From assembly GCF_964237555.1 (NCBI RefSeq), contig NC_091435.1, positions 75,632,873 to 75,696,872 of the forward strand: 64,000 nucleotides of DNA, written 5' to 3'. Positions 36,066 to 47,105 of this stretch are shown here, piece after piece. The position numbers and the translations under genes are program-made. Position 1 is the first letter of the stretch, and each line of letters opens with the position of its first letter. Source of the DNA: Oryctolagus cuniculus. Taxonomy: Eukaryota > Chordata > Mammalia > Lagomorpha > Leporidae. The notes beneath the pieces were generated by a model. The model saw only the letters and a list, made by a program, of their open reading frames with translations, searched no databases and was not told where the DNA came from.

Positions 36066-36420
36066 TGGCTGGCACCATGGCTAAATAGGCTAATCCTCCG
36101 CCTGCGGCGCTGGCACACCAGGTTCTAGTCCCATTTGGGGCGCTGGATTCTGTCCCGGTTGCTCCTCTTCCAGTCCAGCTCTCTGCTGTGGCCCAGGAGT
36201 GCAGTGGAGGATGTCCCAGGTGCTTGGGCCCTGGACCCACAAGGGAAACCAGGAGGAGCACCTGGCTTCGGATCAGCACGGTGCGCCAGCCGCACGCAGT
36301 GTGCTGGCCGCAGCGGCCATTGGAGGGTGAACCAACGGCAAAAAGGAAGACCTTTCTCTCTGTCTCTCTTTCTCACACTATCCACTCTGCCTGTCAAAAC
36401 AAACAAACAAACAAACAAAA
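36066..36420 (+). mobile_element. Young-type C SINE with (AAAC)n tail
   Basis: TGGCTGGCACCATGGCTAA head, CTAATCCTCCGCCTGCGGC, CTCTCTGCTGTGGCCCAGG and GCCTGTC end, with a tail of AAAC repeats at 36397-36419. Confidence 0.92.
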
Positions 36421-36672
36421 ACCTGCAGCATCTTCTTTTAATGGTTTTTAATTGGTGACTCTCTTAGTTTTTCAGCCAGCTCTAGTAAACTATCTTCTCT
36501 TCCCTGCTTCTGACTCTATTAAAGTTGTTCCAAGATATGGGATAATTCTTATATGTGCTAATTCTTATATTTAAGGTTTTATTTCTGATCTGTGGGATGA
36601 CCAAAGAGACACATATTTTGTGTTCTGTTGAATCTATTGTGTTATCTACTGTCTGTTATGATCTGATTATAG

Positions 36673-36977
36673 GGCCGGCACTGTGGCACAATGGGTTAAA
36701 GCCCTGGCCTGCAGCACTGGCATCCCATATGGCCACCAGTTTGAGTCCCAGTTGCTCCTCTTCCAATCCAGTGCTCTGCTATGGCCTGGGAAAGCAGAAG
36801 ATGGCCCAAGTCCTTGGGCGCCTGCACCCATGTGGGAAACCTGGAAGAAGCTCCTGGCTTCTGGCTTTGGATCAGCTCAGCTCTGGCCTTTGCAGTCATT
36901 TGGAAGACCTCTCTCTCTGTCTCTACCTCTCTCTGTAACTCTGTCTTTCAAGTAAATAAAATAATTCTTTAAAACAA
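36673..36977 (+). mobile_element. C-type SINE
   Basis: GGGCCGGCACTGTGGCACA head, TATGGCCTGGGAAAGC core, TCTCTACCTCTCTCTG and AAGTAAATAAAATAATTC tail. ATCTGATT on both sides is a plausible short target duplication. Confidence 0.92.
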
Positions 36978-37979
36978 ATCTGATTGTTTAAGAACAGCTG
37001 AGTCTTAAAAGAGTTACAGTTTGTTTAAATATAGACTTATTCTAAAATCATTTTAGTGATCAATGTATAACACTGATCAAATCTGGTCTATATTATGTGT
37101 TGATATCAAGGGATTCTATTTTTTTCCAGATGTTTTAAACCTTGGCGTATTTGAAAGGCATTCAAAAAATCAAAGTTCCAAATTCTTTGGACTTCGATAT
37201 TTCCAGTTGGGCCCCTGAAAATATAAAGGATATATCTCTCATCTTGTAGAGACACCAGTTAAGCTATTTAGATTATATTAAAGATACTGTCAAGATGTGA
37301 AGTGGTGTTTAAGTTATGATGATGTAAAATGCTATTGATACAAATGTCCAAAAGTTACAAAATCCAATGATTTTATTGTGTTGTTATCAGACATGATGAT
37401 TATCTTAATGCAAAAGGCCCAGAAACCTAAAAGGGCTAAATGTTATATAAAATCTTACAGGTGCTTTCAAAACATTGTGGAGTAAGCAAGTGCCTCTTCT
37501 TGTTGGTTAATAAGTTTATAATTTTAAACATGGCTATTTAAAGTCTTTTGTTATCTACAGTTTTGTAGTCTCCTCCAAACACTAACAATCAGATTTACCA
37601 CTCATGGAAATTAAAACATAGTTGGTTCTTATTTAAGGGTGTCCTCTTTTAAATTCCAAAAGACTTCTTTTTCCCTGAATTCCATTATATCCTGTACTTT
37701 GGGACAGTTCTATAAGCAGATAAAACCAATAATGGACTACAGGTTTCAACTGAGAAAAAGTATGGTTAGCTCAGGTTACTAAGAGCAGGAAGTAATTCTA
37801 CTTGACTGACGGTCATTAAAAAAAAAGTTAAATATTTCAAGAAGTTATTACTGAAACTGCTTTATTTTTCTCTCCTGTAATGTACATTATGTGTTATGTG
37901 TGTGTATATAACGTATGTCTATGTGAGAAATCTTATTAAGAGCTTTGTTTTATTTGATGTATAGATAAAAAATCGCTCA
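36978..37979. other. Unassigned, possibly retrovirus-derived sequence
   Basis: About 1 kb of AT-rich sequence with no open frame. It lies upstream of the retroviral remnant and could be its eroded internal part, but nothing diagnostic is visible. Confidence 0.3.
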
Positions 37980-38297
37980 TGGGGTTGGTGCTGCGGCATA
38001 GCAGGCTAAGGCTCCACCTGCAGCACTTGCATCGCATATGGGCACTGGTTTGTGTCCCAGCGGCTCCTCTTCTGATACAGCTCTCTGTTGTGGCCTGGGA
38101 GAGCAGTAGAGGGTGACACAAGTGCTTAGGCCTCTGCACCCATCTGGAGGTCCCAGAGGAAGCTCCTGGGTTCTGGCTTTAGGTCAGCCCAGCTCCTGCC
38201 ATCACAGCCATCTGGGAAGTGAGCCAGTGGATGGACGACCTTTCTGCCTCTCCCTCTCTCTATAACTCTACCTCTCAAAAAAATAAATAAATCTTGG
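37980..38297 (+). mobile_element. C-type SINE with target duplication
   Basis: GGGGTTGGTGCTGCGGCAT head, CAGCTCTCTGTTGTGGCC core and AAAAAAATAAATAAATCTTG tail. AAAAAATCGCTCAT on the left and AAAAAATATTGCTCAT on the right form the duplication. Confidence 0.92.
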
Positions 38298-38699
38298 AAA
38301 AAATATTGCTCATAAATTTAGACTGCTAAATTAACCCAAAATACCTTTTTTTGGTTCATATAACCTAAAAAAATCTCTGTATCAGATGTTTTAAACTTGA
38401 TGGTAGAAAGAAAAAAAATGTTTCATTGACATGTTTGTGCTTGGATTTGCTGGTCAGAAAAGTTATGTTTGTACTAGATAGTCAAGAAATATGTTCAAGT
38501 ACATGTATTCTAAAAATGTATAGAAAGCATCGAACCTTTTGGTAAATGTTTGTGTAAGATGTTATTTGACAGTTAAAATTGTTTGCTAAGTTTTCACTTG
38601 ATATTAAGTCATTGACAGTAACAATCTGGGAAGCCTGTCTTTTTCCCTCATTTCTCCTCTATTCTCTTCAAGATGAGAAACTGATTCTATTTGCAAGAC

Positions 38700-40562
38700 T
38701 CTCCATTAGGATGTACACTTTGATCTTCAGACTTTATAAAAGGCATGGCTAATATTTTTCTGTAATAATACCCTGGCCACATATAGCTCAGCCTAAACGA
38801 GAACTTAAATTTTCATATGATTTCACAGCTAGATTTATTTTTGCCATAGGCATGGTAAACAGACAAAACCTCCCTTTTCAAACCAAACTAAGGGAAAAAT
38901 AAAGTTTTACTAATTACTTGGAAATCTATAGATAAGGTGGTTGTCATGCTTGATCTTAAAGTGAAGCTGTAGCTTTCCTCATGGTCATTGTCTTATCTCA
39001 GATGAAAAGAAAAACCACTATCAGAACATGCCTGTGACCACAGATTTCTAGCTCAGGCCACCAAAGATTAAAAACAGGATTGAGCACCCCTCAGCTGACA
39101 TGCTAAAGGCCTCCTCTGGGGTCTACTTTAATGGAGACCAGGAGGAGGAGGAGCAAGCTAGGCAGCAGGAGCAATGTGAGGATAGGTGGCAGGCCAATAA
39201 ATAACAGCTTTACATAGTGATCTGCCATCAAGGAGACACAACAAGGCCAGTCCACCCCAAATGGCATTGGTTTTCAACTTGGAAAGCCAGGGCTAAGACA
39301 ACCAACAGTCATGACAGAAGCCAGCCCCTGAAGAATCCTGTCTGCTCTGCTAAGAGCTGGGCCACTAGAAATGGAACTGCTCTGGGATCAAAGGACTCTC
39401 AGGTCGGTGCTGCAGACCCTGTTGGCCCTCCCTAAGCTGAAAAAGCATTCACCCTGCCCAGCTTCCAAAGTAACCTCCGCTGCTGAGGGGGGTGCCTAGG
39501 CTCAGTAATATTGCAGACAGGGCTGTAAATTTGCTTTTAGAGGCGCCCCCTATTCGAATCTAGCCTTCCATCCAGGCCAGCTCTCCTCCCAGGCCAGCTT
39601 AGTAATGGAAGTCAACAAAGTGCCTTCCCTACACCTCCCTTATGTCGTCTCTCCCAGTAACCCATGTGAACAGATAGCTAGATCTGGGCCTCAAATACCT
39701 GGCCAGGCCTTAATGCCCACCTGATTATTATCAAGCCCCTCCAATCAGTTTCTATTTGTCTCTCAGTGGGAAAACTTCCTCATAGCTTGGACAGTACCTT
39801 TCTTAGTTCCTCTAATAAAGACACTCCTTTGTTTGGGACTCTGAATATTTAATCTACTTGTTGGATTTGTTTTCTCCAGCATGAAGCAACAAAATTCTAG
39901 ATGGGCATGCACATGAAACCTCAGGTGGAAGTAGTTTCTGCAAGCTGGCACTGCAGCCCCCTCAAGAGGCCACCTCCTGTTGGAAGCTTGTCTTGACTAC
40001 CATTCCCTGTTCTGACCCTACTCAGCCTGAAGAAGCTAAAGTGGCCATCGGCCCACACCCCGAACAGAAGTTAGGGCCATTCTTGTTGGGGAGGGAATGT
40101 GAGGAGTCAGATGGATCAGTAGACAGACAGGTTAGTCCCAGCAGAAAATGAGGGAAGAGGAGTCCTCCTAAGAGCATGCAAAATGCTTGCTTCCCCCAAA
40201 AGTTATTTTTAGCAAGATCAAAGTTCTGAATCACACTGCACGTTTCTCCCCGAAACAAAAGTGCTTGTCTACTCCTGGGGAGCTTCCACTTTCGTCATGA
40301 GAATAGCAAAGGAGTGGTGATTCCACCCTTCTGAGCTCTCAGTTTACTTGGAAAAATTATCAGGAGCAATTATCAGGTGTTTTGATGGGTTTTTCCTCTG
40401 CCTTGTAACTGATGGTTAGCTAATTTTCAGGTTTTTTCCCCAAAACTGTGCTTCCACCACCAGCCCCTGCAGTATCCCTCTCTTCAAGCCCCCTCCCAGC
40501 CACTTTGGCAGGAGGTTTCTGACTTAAATAAATCTTAGTTTCTTTCAAAAAAAAAAAAAAAA
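38700..40562 (+). mobile_element. Endogenous retrovirus 3' remnant (gammaretrovirus-like)
   Basis: An old viral copy, heavily broken. Near 39755-39960 one frame has a long hydrophobic segment followed by a short polar tail of the kind found at the C-terminus of a class I envelope transmembrane subunit. It is interrupted by several stops. A purine-rich tract (GGGGAGGGAA, 40088-40097) sits right before a TG that could begin a 3' LTR, as a polypurine tract should. No intact gag, pol or env frame exists. The left boundary is uncertain. Confidence 0.45.
40098..40562 (+). mobile_element. LTR-like U3-R ending in poly(A)
   Basis: It starts with TGTGAGGAGTC directly after the polypurine tract. It carries AATAAA at 40527-40532 and changes into a 16-bp A-run at 40547-40562. 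A normal LTR would continue into U5. The poly(A) at this place suggests a reverse-transcribed viral mRNA that was inserted by the L1 machinery, or else an unrelated poly(A)-tailed retrocopy. Confidence 0.42.
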
Positions 40563-41075
40563 GGAAAGTAATTGTGGTGTGTATATATAAAGTGGAATAC
40601 TATTCAGCCATGAAAAGAATCAGATCTTATCTTTTGCAACAAAATGGAAGTAACTGGAGACCATTAGACTTAGTGAACTAAGCCAGTCCCAAAAAGACAA
40701 ATATCATGTTTTCTCAGATTTGTGGTAATTGATATACAGAGTACAAAAAAATATATACATGAGTTAATTGACATCTTGAGATCTGATTATTGTTTAGAGC
40801 CCTCACATATACTCCTGAAGAATGGTGGTCTTTTATTTACTACCTGTTAAATTCTCTATGTAGTGGAGGATTAGCTTGTTGATTATAAAGTAAATTGAAA
40901 GTATGCCATCACAACCATTAAAAGGAAAGTAAGAAAGAAAGAGGAAGGAAGGTGGGAGGGATGGAGAAAAGGAGAAGGCACGTATCCTTATGTTCTTAAA
41001 ACTGTCGATATGAAATATATGGAGTCTGTTACATTTAAATAAATAAACAAACAAATTTTCTTTAAAAAGAAGTCA
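40563..41075 (+). mobile_element. L1 ORF2 end and 3' UTR fragment
   Basis: GGAATACTATTCAGCCATG, CTTAGTGAACTAAGCCAGTCCC, GGAGGATTAGCTTGTTGATT, a GGAAGGTGGGAGGG purine block and an AAATAAATAAACAAACAAA tail follow the order of the L1 at 21280-21720. Confidence 0.75.
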
Positions 41076-41350
41076 TCTTGTAGCAGCCATACTCTAAACC
41101 TATGAACTGAGTTAAGCATTCATCTACTACAGCACAAAAAGCAATGTGGGGATCAGTTAACACTGAACAAACGATTGCTGAGTGAAAAAGAACACTCTTT
41201 AAAGGTCAAAAAGCCTGAATTCATGCATTACATGAAAATTTGCAAAGAGCACCAAGACTGACTGAAGAAAACATGGTTTCCAGAGGCCCTGGAGAATTGT
41301 GTGGCCCCTGGGGAACTTGAGGCACATCACTGCTGGCTTGACACAGCTGG

Positions 41351-41713
41351 GTTTTTTTTTTTGTTTTTTTTTTTGTTGTTGTTGTTGTTTTTTGACAGGC
41401 AGAGTGGACAGTGAGAGAGAGAAAGGTCTTCCTTTGCCGTTGGTTCACCCTCCAATGGCCGCCGCGGCCGGCGCGCTGCGGCCGGCGCACCGCGCTGATC
41501 CAAAGCCAGGAGCCAGGTGCTTCACCTGGTCTCCCATGGGGTGCAGGGCCCAAGGACTTGGGCCATCCTCCACTGCACTCCCGGGCCATAGCAGAGAGCT
41601 GGCCTGGAAGAGGGGCAACTGGGACAGAATCCAGCGCCCCGACCGGGATTAGAACCCGGTGTGCCGGCACCGCAAGGTGGAGGATTAGCCTATTGAGCCA
41701 CAGCGCCGGCCGA
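41351..41713 (-). mobile_element. Young-type C SINE with target duplication
   Basis: Reverse copy: a T-rich tail with GTT repeats, GACAGGCAGAGTGGACAG, a CpG-rich GCCGCCGCGGCCGGCGCGC block, and the CACAGCGCCGGCC end. GACACAGCTG flanks both ends. Confidence 0.94.
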
Positions 41714-41949
41714 CACAGCTGTTTTTAATACAACAGTTGGACTGATCAGTAACCTGCTCACCGCCTAGCAAGCCTGCGTGCTCCAGCAGACTTTCTCTTG
41801 AGATTTTTGCAGGAGACAGCTTCAAATGTTTCCCAGGAATAATATTCTACTCTCTATTAACCTCGTTAGGCAGTTAATAGAAAAAAATCACATTCACAAT
41901 TTAATACTTTAAGACCAATTTTAAAAAGTTACCTTGGTCATCTAAAACA

Positions 41950-42140
41950 GTAGGAATATAGGCTTTGAGGGCCACAGTCTTTGCCTCTCCGTAGCTTTGT
42001 AACCATGATGGTTAACATCCCCAACTTTCAGCTCCCCCATCTGTAAAGTGGGGGGAATCATGGAATCATAGCATAGACCTCACAGGGCTATTGTGAAGAG
42101 GAAATCTGATGTCACCTGGAACGTCTAGTCAGTACTGCAA
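41950..42140 (+). mobile_element. MIR SINE
   Basis: TTTGTAACCATGATGGTTAACATCC, CTCCCCCATCTGTAAAGTGGGG and CTCACAGGGCTATTGTGAAGAG follow the MIR core in sense. Confidence 0.75.
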
Positions 42141-42237
42141 ATATGCCAGGCTGCAATGTGGTGTGCGAAGTCTTTCCTGGAGTGGTGGCTGAAAGGAGCA
42201 AAAGGCAATAGTCTGCATTCCTAATTCTGAGAACTTC

Positions 42238-42337
42238 TAGATAAAAGGCCAGCTCCCTTCCCACCCAGTCTGCGCTACAGCTGCCTCCCTCCCCTATAAG
42301 AAGGTGATGGGTCTCTAGGGATCACAGTTTTGGAGAG
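42238..42337 (+). promoter_or_regulatory. UPK1B: Candidate UPK1B promoter and untranslated exon 1
   Basis: TAGATAAAAGG (42238-42248) is TATA-like. About 25-30 bp further on, CCCAGTCTGCG could hold an initiator. A possible exon then runs to a consensus donor, GAGAG|GTAAAA, at 42337/42338. The location gives a UPK1B gene length in line with the roughly 30 kb I recall for human. There is no coding content to confirm it, and other upstream sites (for example 44750-45100) are possible. Confidence 0.28.
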
Positions 42338-42800
42338 GTAAAATATTCCAGCATTTCCTCACCTGGAAAATGATGGCGAAAACCCGCATGAAAACTGAAG
42401 GGTTTTAGCCCAGTGAGACAGTGCATCAGTGGTCAGGATCATTAACTTGCCTTGGAAGGAAGAACACTGGCCGGTGATGGGCTAGTGGTTTGGCCAGGCA
42501 GGGGGGAAAGCAAACCCCCTTTAGTTCAGGTTACTAAGATGTGCAGAAGATGGATCCGGCTTGAGAACTAGGATCCTGGAATGCACAGGAGACTACAGCA
42601 TATAGACTGGCTGCAAACCAGTGAAGGACAGAGCAGCATCTGATGTGTAGGGCTGTTGGCTTCCTTCCAACTTACATGTTTTTAATAAGTATGTCTTTAT
42701 CTTTTTATAATTTTTCTAATATATATCCTTTCTAAACATATGAATTACAAAAAAAGAATGAGTCATCTGTATTTTACCATCCAGATATATGCCTACTAAT

Positions 42801-42831
42801 CTTTTTTTTTTTTTTTTTTGACAGGCAGAGT

Positions 42832-42885
<54 letters not shown>

Positions 42886-43155
42886 TTTTCCTTCTGTTGG
42901 TTCACCCCCTAAGTGGCTGCTACGGCCGGTGCGCTGCACTGATCCAAAGCCAGGAGCCAGGTGCTTCCTCCTGGTCTCCCATGCAGGTGCAGGGCCCAAG
43001 CACTTGGGCCATCCTCCACTGCCTTCCCGGGCCACAGCAGAGAGCTGGACTGGAAGAGGAGCAACTGGAACAGAATCCGGTGCCCCAACCGGGACTAGAA
43101 CCCGGGGTGCCGGGGCTGCAGGCGGAGGATTAGCCTAGTGAGCCGCGACGCCAGC
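42801..43155 (-). mobile_element. Young-type C SINE with target duplication
   Basis: Reverse copy: T18 tail, GACAGGCAGAGTTAGACAG, a long (GA)n, a CCCGGGCCACAGCAGAGAGC core and an AGCCGCGACGCCAGC end. GCCTACTAATCTTT before and GCCTATTAATCTTT after are the target duplication. Confidence 0.94.
42838..42882. repeat. (GA)n microsatellite
   Basis: About 22 perfect GA units, an expansion of the AG-rich segment of the surrounding SINE. Confidence 0.93.
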
Positions 43156-43228
43156 AGCCTATTAATCTTTGATATATAGTCTTCCTTTTTAATTCATCTG
43201 AAGATAATTGTCTTTAAAAATAAAAATA

Positions 43229-43535
43229 TTGGGGATGGCATTGTGGCAGAAAGGGTTAATCTGCCCCCTTCGATGCCAGCAATCCTTGTGGCTGCAGGTT
43301 CAAACCTGGCTGCTCCACTTCCCATCTAGCTCCCTGCTGATGCACCTAGGAAAGCAGTGGAGGATGGCACAAGTGCTTGGACCCCTCTATACCCATGTGG
43401 GAAACCCAGATGAAGCTCCTGGCTCCTGGCTTAGGCCTGGCCCAGCCCTGGCTGTTGCAGCCATTTGGCAGTGAGCCAGAAAACGGAAGATCTCCCTCTC
43501 TGTAACTCTACCTTTCAAATAAATAAACCTTTTCA
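43229..43535 (+). mobile_element. C-type SINE
   Basis: GGGGATGGCATTGTGGCAG head, TGATGCACCTAGGAAAGC core, CATTTGGCAGTGAGCCAG and CTTTCAAATAAATAAACC tail. Confidence 0.88.
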
Positions 43536-43734
43536 AAAAGTGTCAAATAACCCAAACTTTCATAAACTTTTTTTTCCATTTTTAGCATCTAGGAGATTGT
43601 CTGGCATACATAGGTTTTCAATAAATTTTGAAGAAATGAAATTATTTCCATGGCACTAAATATTTTTCTGTGATCTCATTTTTAACAGTTGCATGGAATT
43701 CGATTGTTTGAGTTGTAATCATTTAACCAGGCCC

Positions 43735-44165
43735 TGGAGAGCTGCAGAGGAGTAAGGATTGAGGAGGACTCAGAGAAGCCCATGCAGTCCCCCTGCAAGG
43801 GGGGACTTGTTGCCCAGCTGCTGGGATTAATGGAAGCCTCCAGCCCCCTCTGCTCAGCCCCTTTCAGGAGTCACCTCTGCTGCATAAAGCTGCCTTCCCA
43901 AGACGTGACCCAAATCTAAGGACAGAACATGGAGGGGTCCAGTGCAAGACAACTCTGATGGGCCATCTTCCTCCAGAGTTTCCCAGAGGCTTGTCTGAGG
44001 GTGTTTCAGTCTATGGCAGCTCACCTTGCTCTTGCTCAACCCTGTTTCTCCTCTCACTTCCATGGGTGTTCATCTCCAGGTACTTCTTAATAAACACACT
44101 GCACACTAAACCCTATCTCAGAGTCTGCCCCTGAAGAATCTAACCTATGACAAAGATGGTCCTGA
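43735..44165 (+). mobile_element. Ancient LTR-like sequence
   Basis: The right end (TTCTTAATAAACACACTGC, CCCTATCTCAGAGTCTGCCC, AATCTAACCTATGACA) has the polyadenylation signal and terminal layout common to old mammalian LTRs of the MaLR/ERVL kind. The left part is less distinctive. Family not assigned. Confidence 0.35.
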
Positions 44166-44329
44166 CCCTTCAGGAACTCCTGAGTATTGACTAAAATAAA
44201 GACTAACACTATTGCCATTCCCCATCCATAGTACCAGGTTAAATAAGCCTTGGTGCATATATTCTGTGATATGCTATAAAGCCATCAGCAATCATGTTCT
44301 TGGTGCTGTGTGTGACACATGTGGTTCCA

Positions 44330-44446
44330 GAGGGGGGGGGAGGAAAGATAGGGGAGCGGAGGGGAGGAGAGAAGGGGAAGGGGAGAGGAGGGGTGGAGAA
44401 GAGAGGGAAGTGTAGGGGAGGGGAGGGGAAGGGAGAGGGGAGGGAT
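44330..44446. repeat. G-rich polypurine tract
   Basis: About 117 bp of almost pure purine (GGGGA, GGAGAGG units) starting with a 9-G run. It has many closely spaced G-runs that could form quadruplex or triplex structures. Confidence 0.85.
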
Positions 44447-45400
44447 TGCACATCAGAGATAATCACTTGAGCCCACTCCCTTTGCCAGAATTCCCACCAA
44501 TCTGTTCCAGATCTCCTGCTCCTTATTAGTCTTTGCACCCTTACAGTGTGAGCACTGCTTGGGCAGTTGCTATCCCTGTAAATAACGGCATGTGCAAGTT
44601 ATAAACTAAACCTGCCCAGGTAAGTATGGATCAGCAGCATTATGTGCAGTCAGGACAAACAGCTCGTTTAACACACAAAAGCAGAAGTAAGGATCGAGTC
44701 ACCCTAATAAAAACAAATCAAATCAATCAAACCAAAACCCCTGCATTTGTAATACGGTAATGTGTTGACGTAGGAGGAATCGGAGAAGTGCTAAGCCCTG
44801 TCCAGGTGCTTCCCTCCATCAGTCGCACTCGAGGAAGCAGCAGCAGGCTGCTGACAGGGCTTGCTGGTACTCCCTGCCTCTGCAGGGCGGGCTCAGACAG
44901 TAGGAGGCCCAGCCCCTGGGAGATGCCGCCTCCCAGTCTCAGGCAAAGTTCCCCTGGTCCTGAAGGCTCAAACACTTGCTGCGGGGCAGGGAAGCATCCG
45001 GGGCTGCTGCAGACTGCAGAGTGGGCTGGGCAGCCAGAAAGAAGAGGAAGAAAGGATTTTGTAAGTAAGCTGATTTCATTACGCAGGGAAGCTGACTGTA
45101 CTCTCAATGTTTGTGCTACTTTCCCCGGGCTGGAAGTTAGCAGTCTGAGAGGGGAAGGGGGAGAAGCTACAATCCTGATGAATGGAGTCTGTCATTTTTA
45201 AATTTAGGATATAGTCACTGTTCTCTTCTCTTTTATCCTGAGCCATACAAATTGATTCCTTACAACGTTGGACACCATTGTCCTGTGCTCAGAACTTAGA
45301 TTAAGTTTCTGGAGCTGTTAGTTGGCCATCCTGATGCCAACATCTAATTTCTCCACAGAAAGACCAACAAAATTCAGGAACTCTGGGAAACCCTGTATTT
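44447..45400. other. Unassigned, moderately GC-rich sequence upstream of UPK1B
   Basis: 44790-45150 is GC-richer with some CpGs, and could hold an enhancer or alternative promoter for UPK1B. Open frames here lack recognisable protein features. No repeat identified. Confidence 0.3.
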
Positions 45401-45757
45401 CTTTTTTTTTTTTTAAAGATTTATTTATTTATTTGAAAGTCAGAGTTACACAGAGAGAGAAGGAGAGGGAGTGAGAGAGAGACAGAGAGAGAGAGGTCTT
45501 CCATCCGATGGTTCACTCCCCAGTCGACCACAACAGGCGGAGCTGCACCCATCTGAAGCCAGGAGCCAGCAGCTTCCTCCAGGTCTTCTCATGTGGATGC
45601 AGGGACCCAAGGACTTGGGCCATCTTCTACTGCTTTCCAAGACCATAGCAGAGAGCTGGATCAGAAGTGGAACTGCCGGGTCCTAAACCGGAGCCCACAT
45701 GGGATGCCACCACTGCAGGCAGTGGCCTCACCCACTACGCCACAGCACCAGCCCCAA
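45401..45757 (-). mobile_element. C-type SINE with target duplication
   Basis: Reverse copy: poly(T), AAAGATTTATTTATTTATTT, AG-rich tract, CCACTACGCCACAGCACCAGCCCC end. AACCCTGTATTTCTT and AACCCTGTATCTCTT flank it. Confidence 0.93.
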
Positions 45758-46914
45758 CCCTGTATCTCTTGATTAAATCTCAGATAGAAAAACACTTTTA
45801 GAGACCCGTGATTTTCTTGAGTCAGAAAGGCAAAGAAAATTTAAGGAAACTGGTCATATTCTGTCTTAATATTCTGCCCCATAGCCTAGCAGGAAGTTCC
45901 CTGGTGTTCTAGTTAGAAATCTCTTGGTCTTGCCAATTCATAAGATCTGTGAGACAACTTACTCAGTTGTCAGTTCTTCTCTGCACACAGTTCAGCTCAG
46001 TACGTGTGTCAGTTAAAGTCAACAGATCTGCATTAATGACCCAGTGTGATTTTTACATGGTTCATTTTCACTCTTCACCCATTAGTTGAGCATCAGAATC
46101 CAAAAGTCCTAAATATTTTTACTATAATATTTTTATATAAAATACAAGTGAATTTTCAAATAATGCTAATATTTTATCTCATTCATGTTTATAAGTTTAA
46201 ACCCCACTTCTACTTTTAAATATTTTTGACACATGAGAATTTTATTAATTTTAATGTCTTTTTTCAATAATGACAGTGTTTATTGACTATTTCTTGCTTT
46301 GGAATTGCTAAGCACAGAAGAAAAAACTCAGGTTTCATATATCTATGTTTCAGTTTATATACAAAACTTAGGTTAATGTAGTTCTCAAATCTTGTGAAGG
46401 AATTATTTTTTTCATTAACTTTCTCGATGAGGAGGAAACTTTCTTATATTGCTTTCTGCTACAACAGTGATTTGCTTTCTGCTAGACTAGGCTTAAAAAT
46501 CTTCCCATTTTTTTTAATTACCTGGGAAAAACCACAGACTTTTACATACAAAGGAACCCTTAGACATCATTTAGTCAACAAAACAAAATTTCTTTTTAAC
46601 ATTCCTGCTTACCTTCTTAACCAGAGCAAATGTCAGTCGGCCCTAATGTGCTGCACCCTGATCTGGAATCAGCCTGGTAGCCACTCGGGCTGCCCACCAC
46701 CCTGATGGGCCATTGTTCTGCAGCTGAGACAGAGACCACAGTTGTAAGCAGTGACCCTCCTCTCACCTGGCCCAAGGACTGTCCATCATATTCTCGCCCT
46801 GCGGTCTAGGTGTGCTGCTGGCTCTGCCCACACCTGAGAGCACTGAGCACCTCCCTGTAGTCCTTGATTTCAGGTGTGGATGACTGCAATCATCACAGGG
46901 AGCCCCAGAAACCC
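45758..46914. other. Unassigned intergenic/intronic sequence
   Basis: AT-rich until about 46600, then more GC-rich with no CpG island. No exon with plausible splice sites and protein similarity was recognised. It may belong to UPK1B intron 1. Confidence 0.35.
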
Positions 46915-47105
46915 GGAGCAGTGCTGCCCAGAATTTTCTATAATGACAAGGTTCTAGACAATAGCTACTACCATAGCACTGTGGCTATGGAATGGTTTGA
47001 AATGTGGCTAGTGCAGCTGAAGAACTGAATTTTTTTTTTACTTTTATTGAATCAAGTTCATTTGACTCTAAATCCCTGCACACAGCTGCTGGCTACCACA
47101 ACAGT
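46915..47105. mobile_element. MER5A-like hAT transposon fragment
   Basis: GCAGTGCTGCCCAGAATTTTC, GAAATGTGGCTAGTGCAGCTG, AAGAACTGAATTTTTT and the closing GCTGCTGGCTACC fit the inverted-repeat layout of a MER5A non-autonomous hAT-Charlie element. Confidence 0.6.

Noticed and set aside
44788..45201. 137-codon frame in GC-rich sequence upstream of UPK1B
   Set aside because: No protein family features, no Kozak support, and an overlapping antisense frame of similar length. GC-rich sequence alone explains it.
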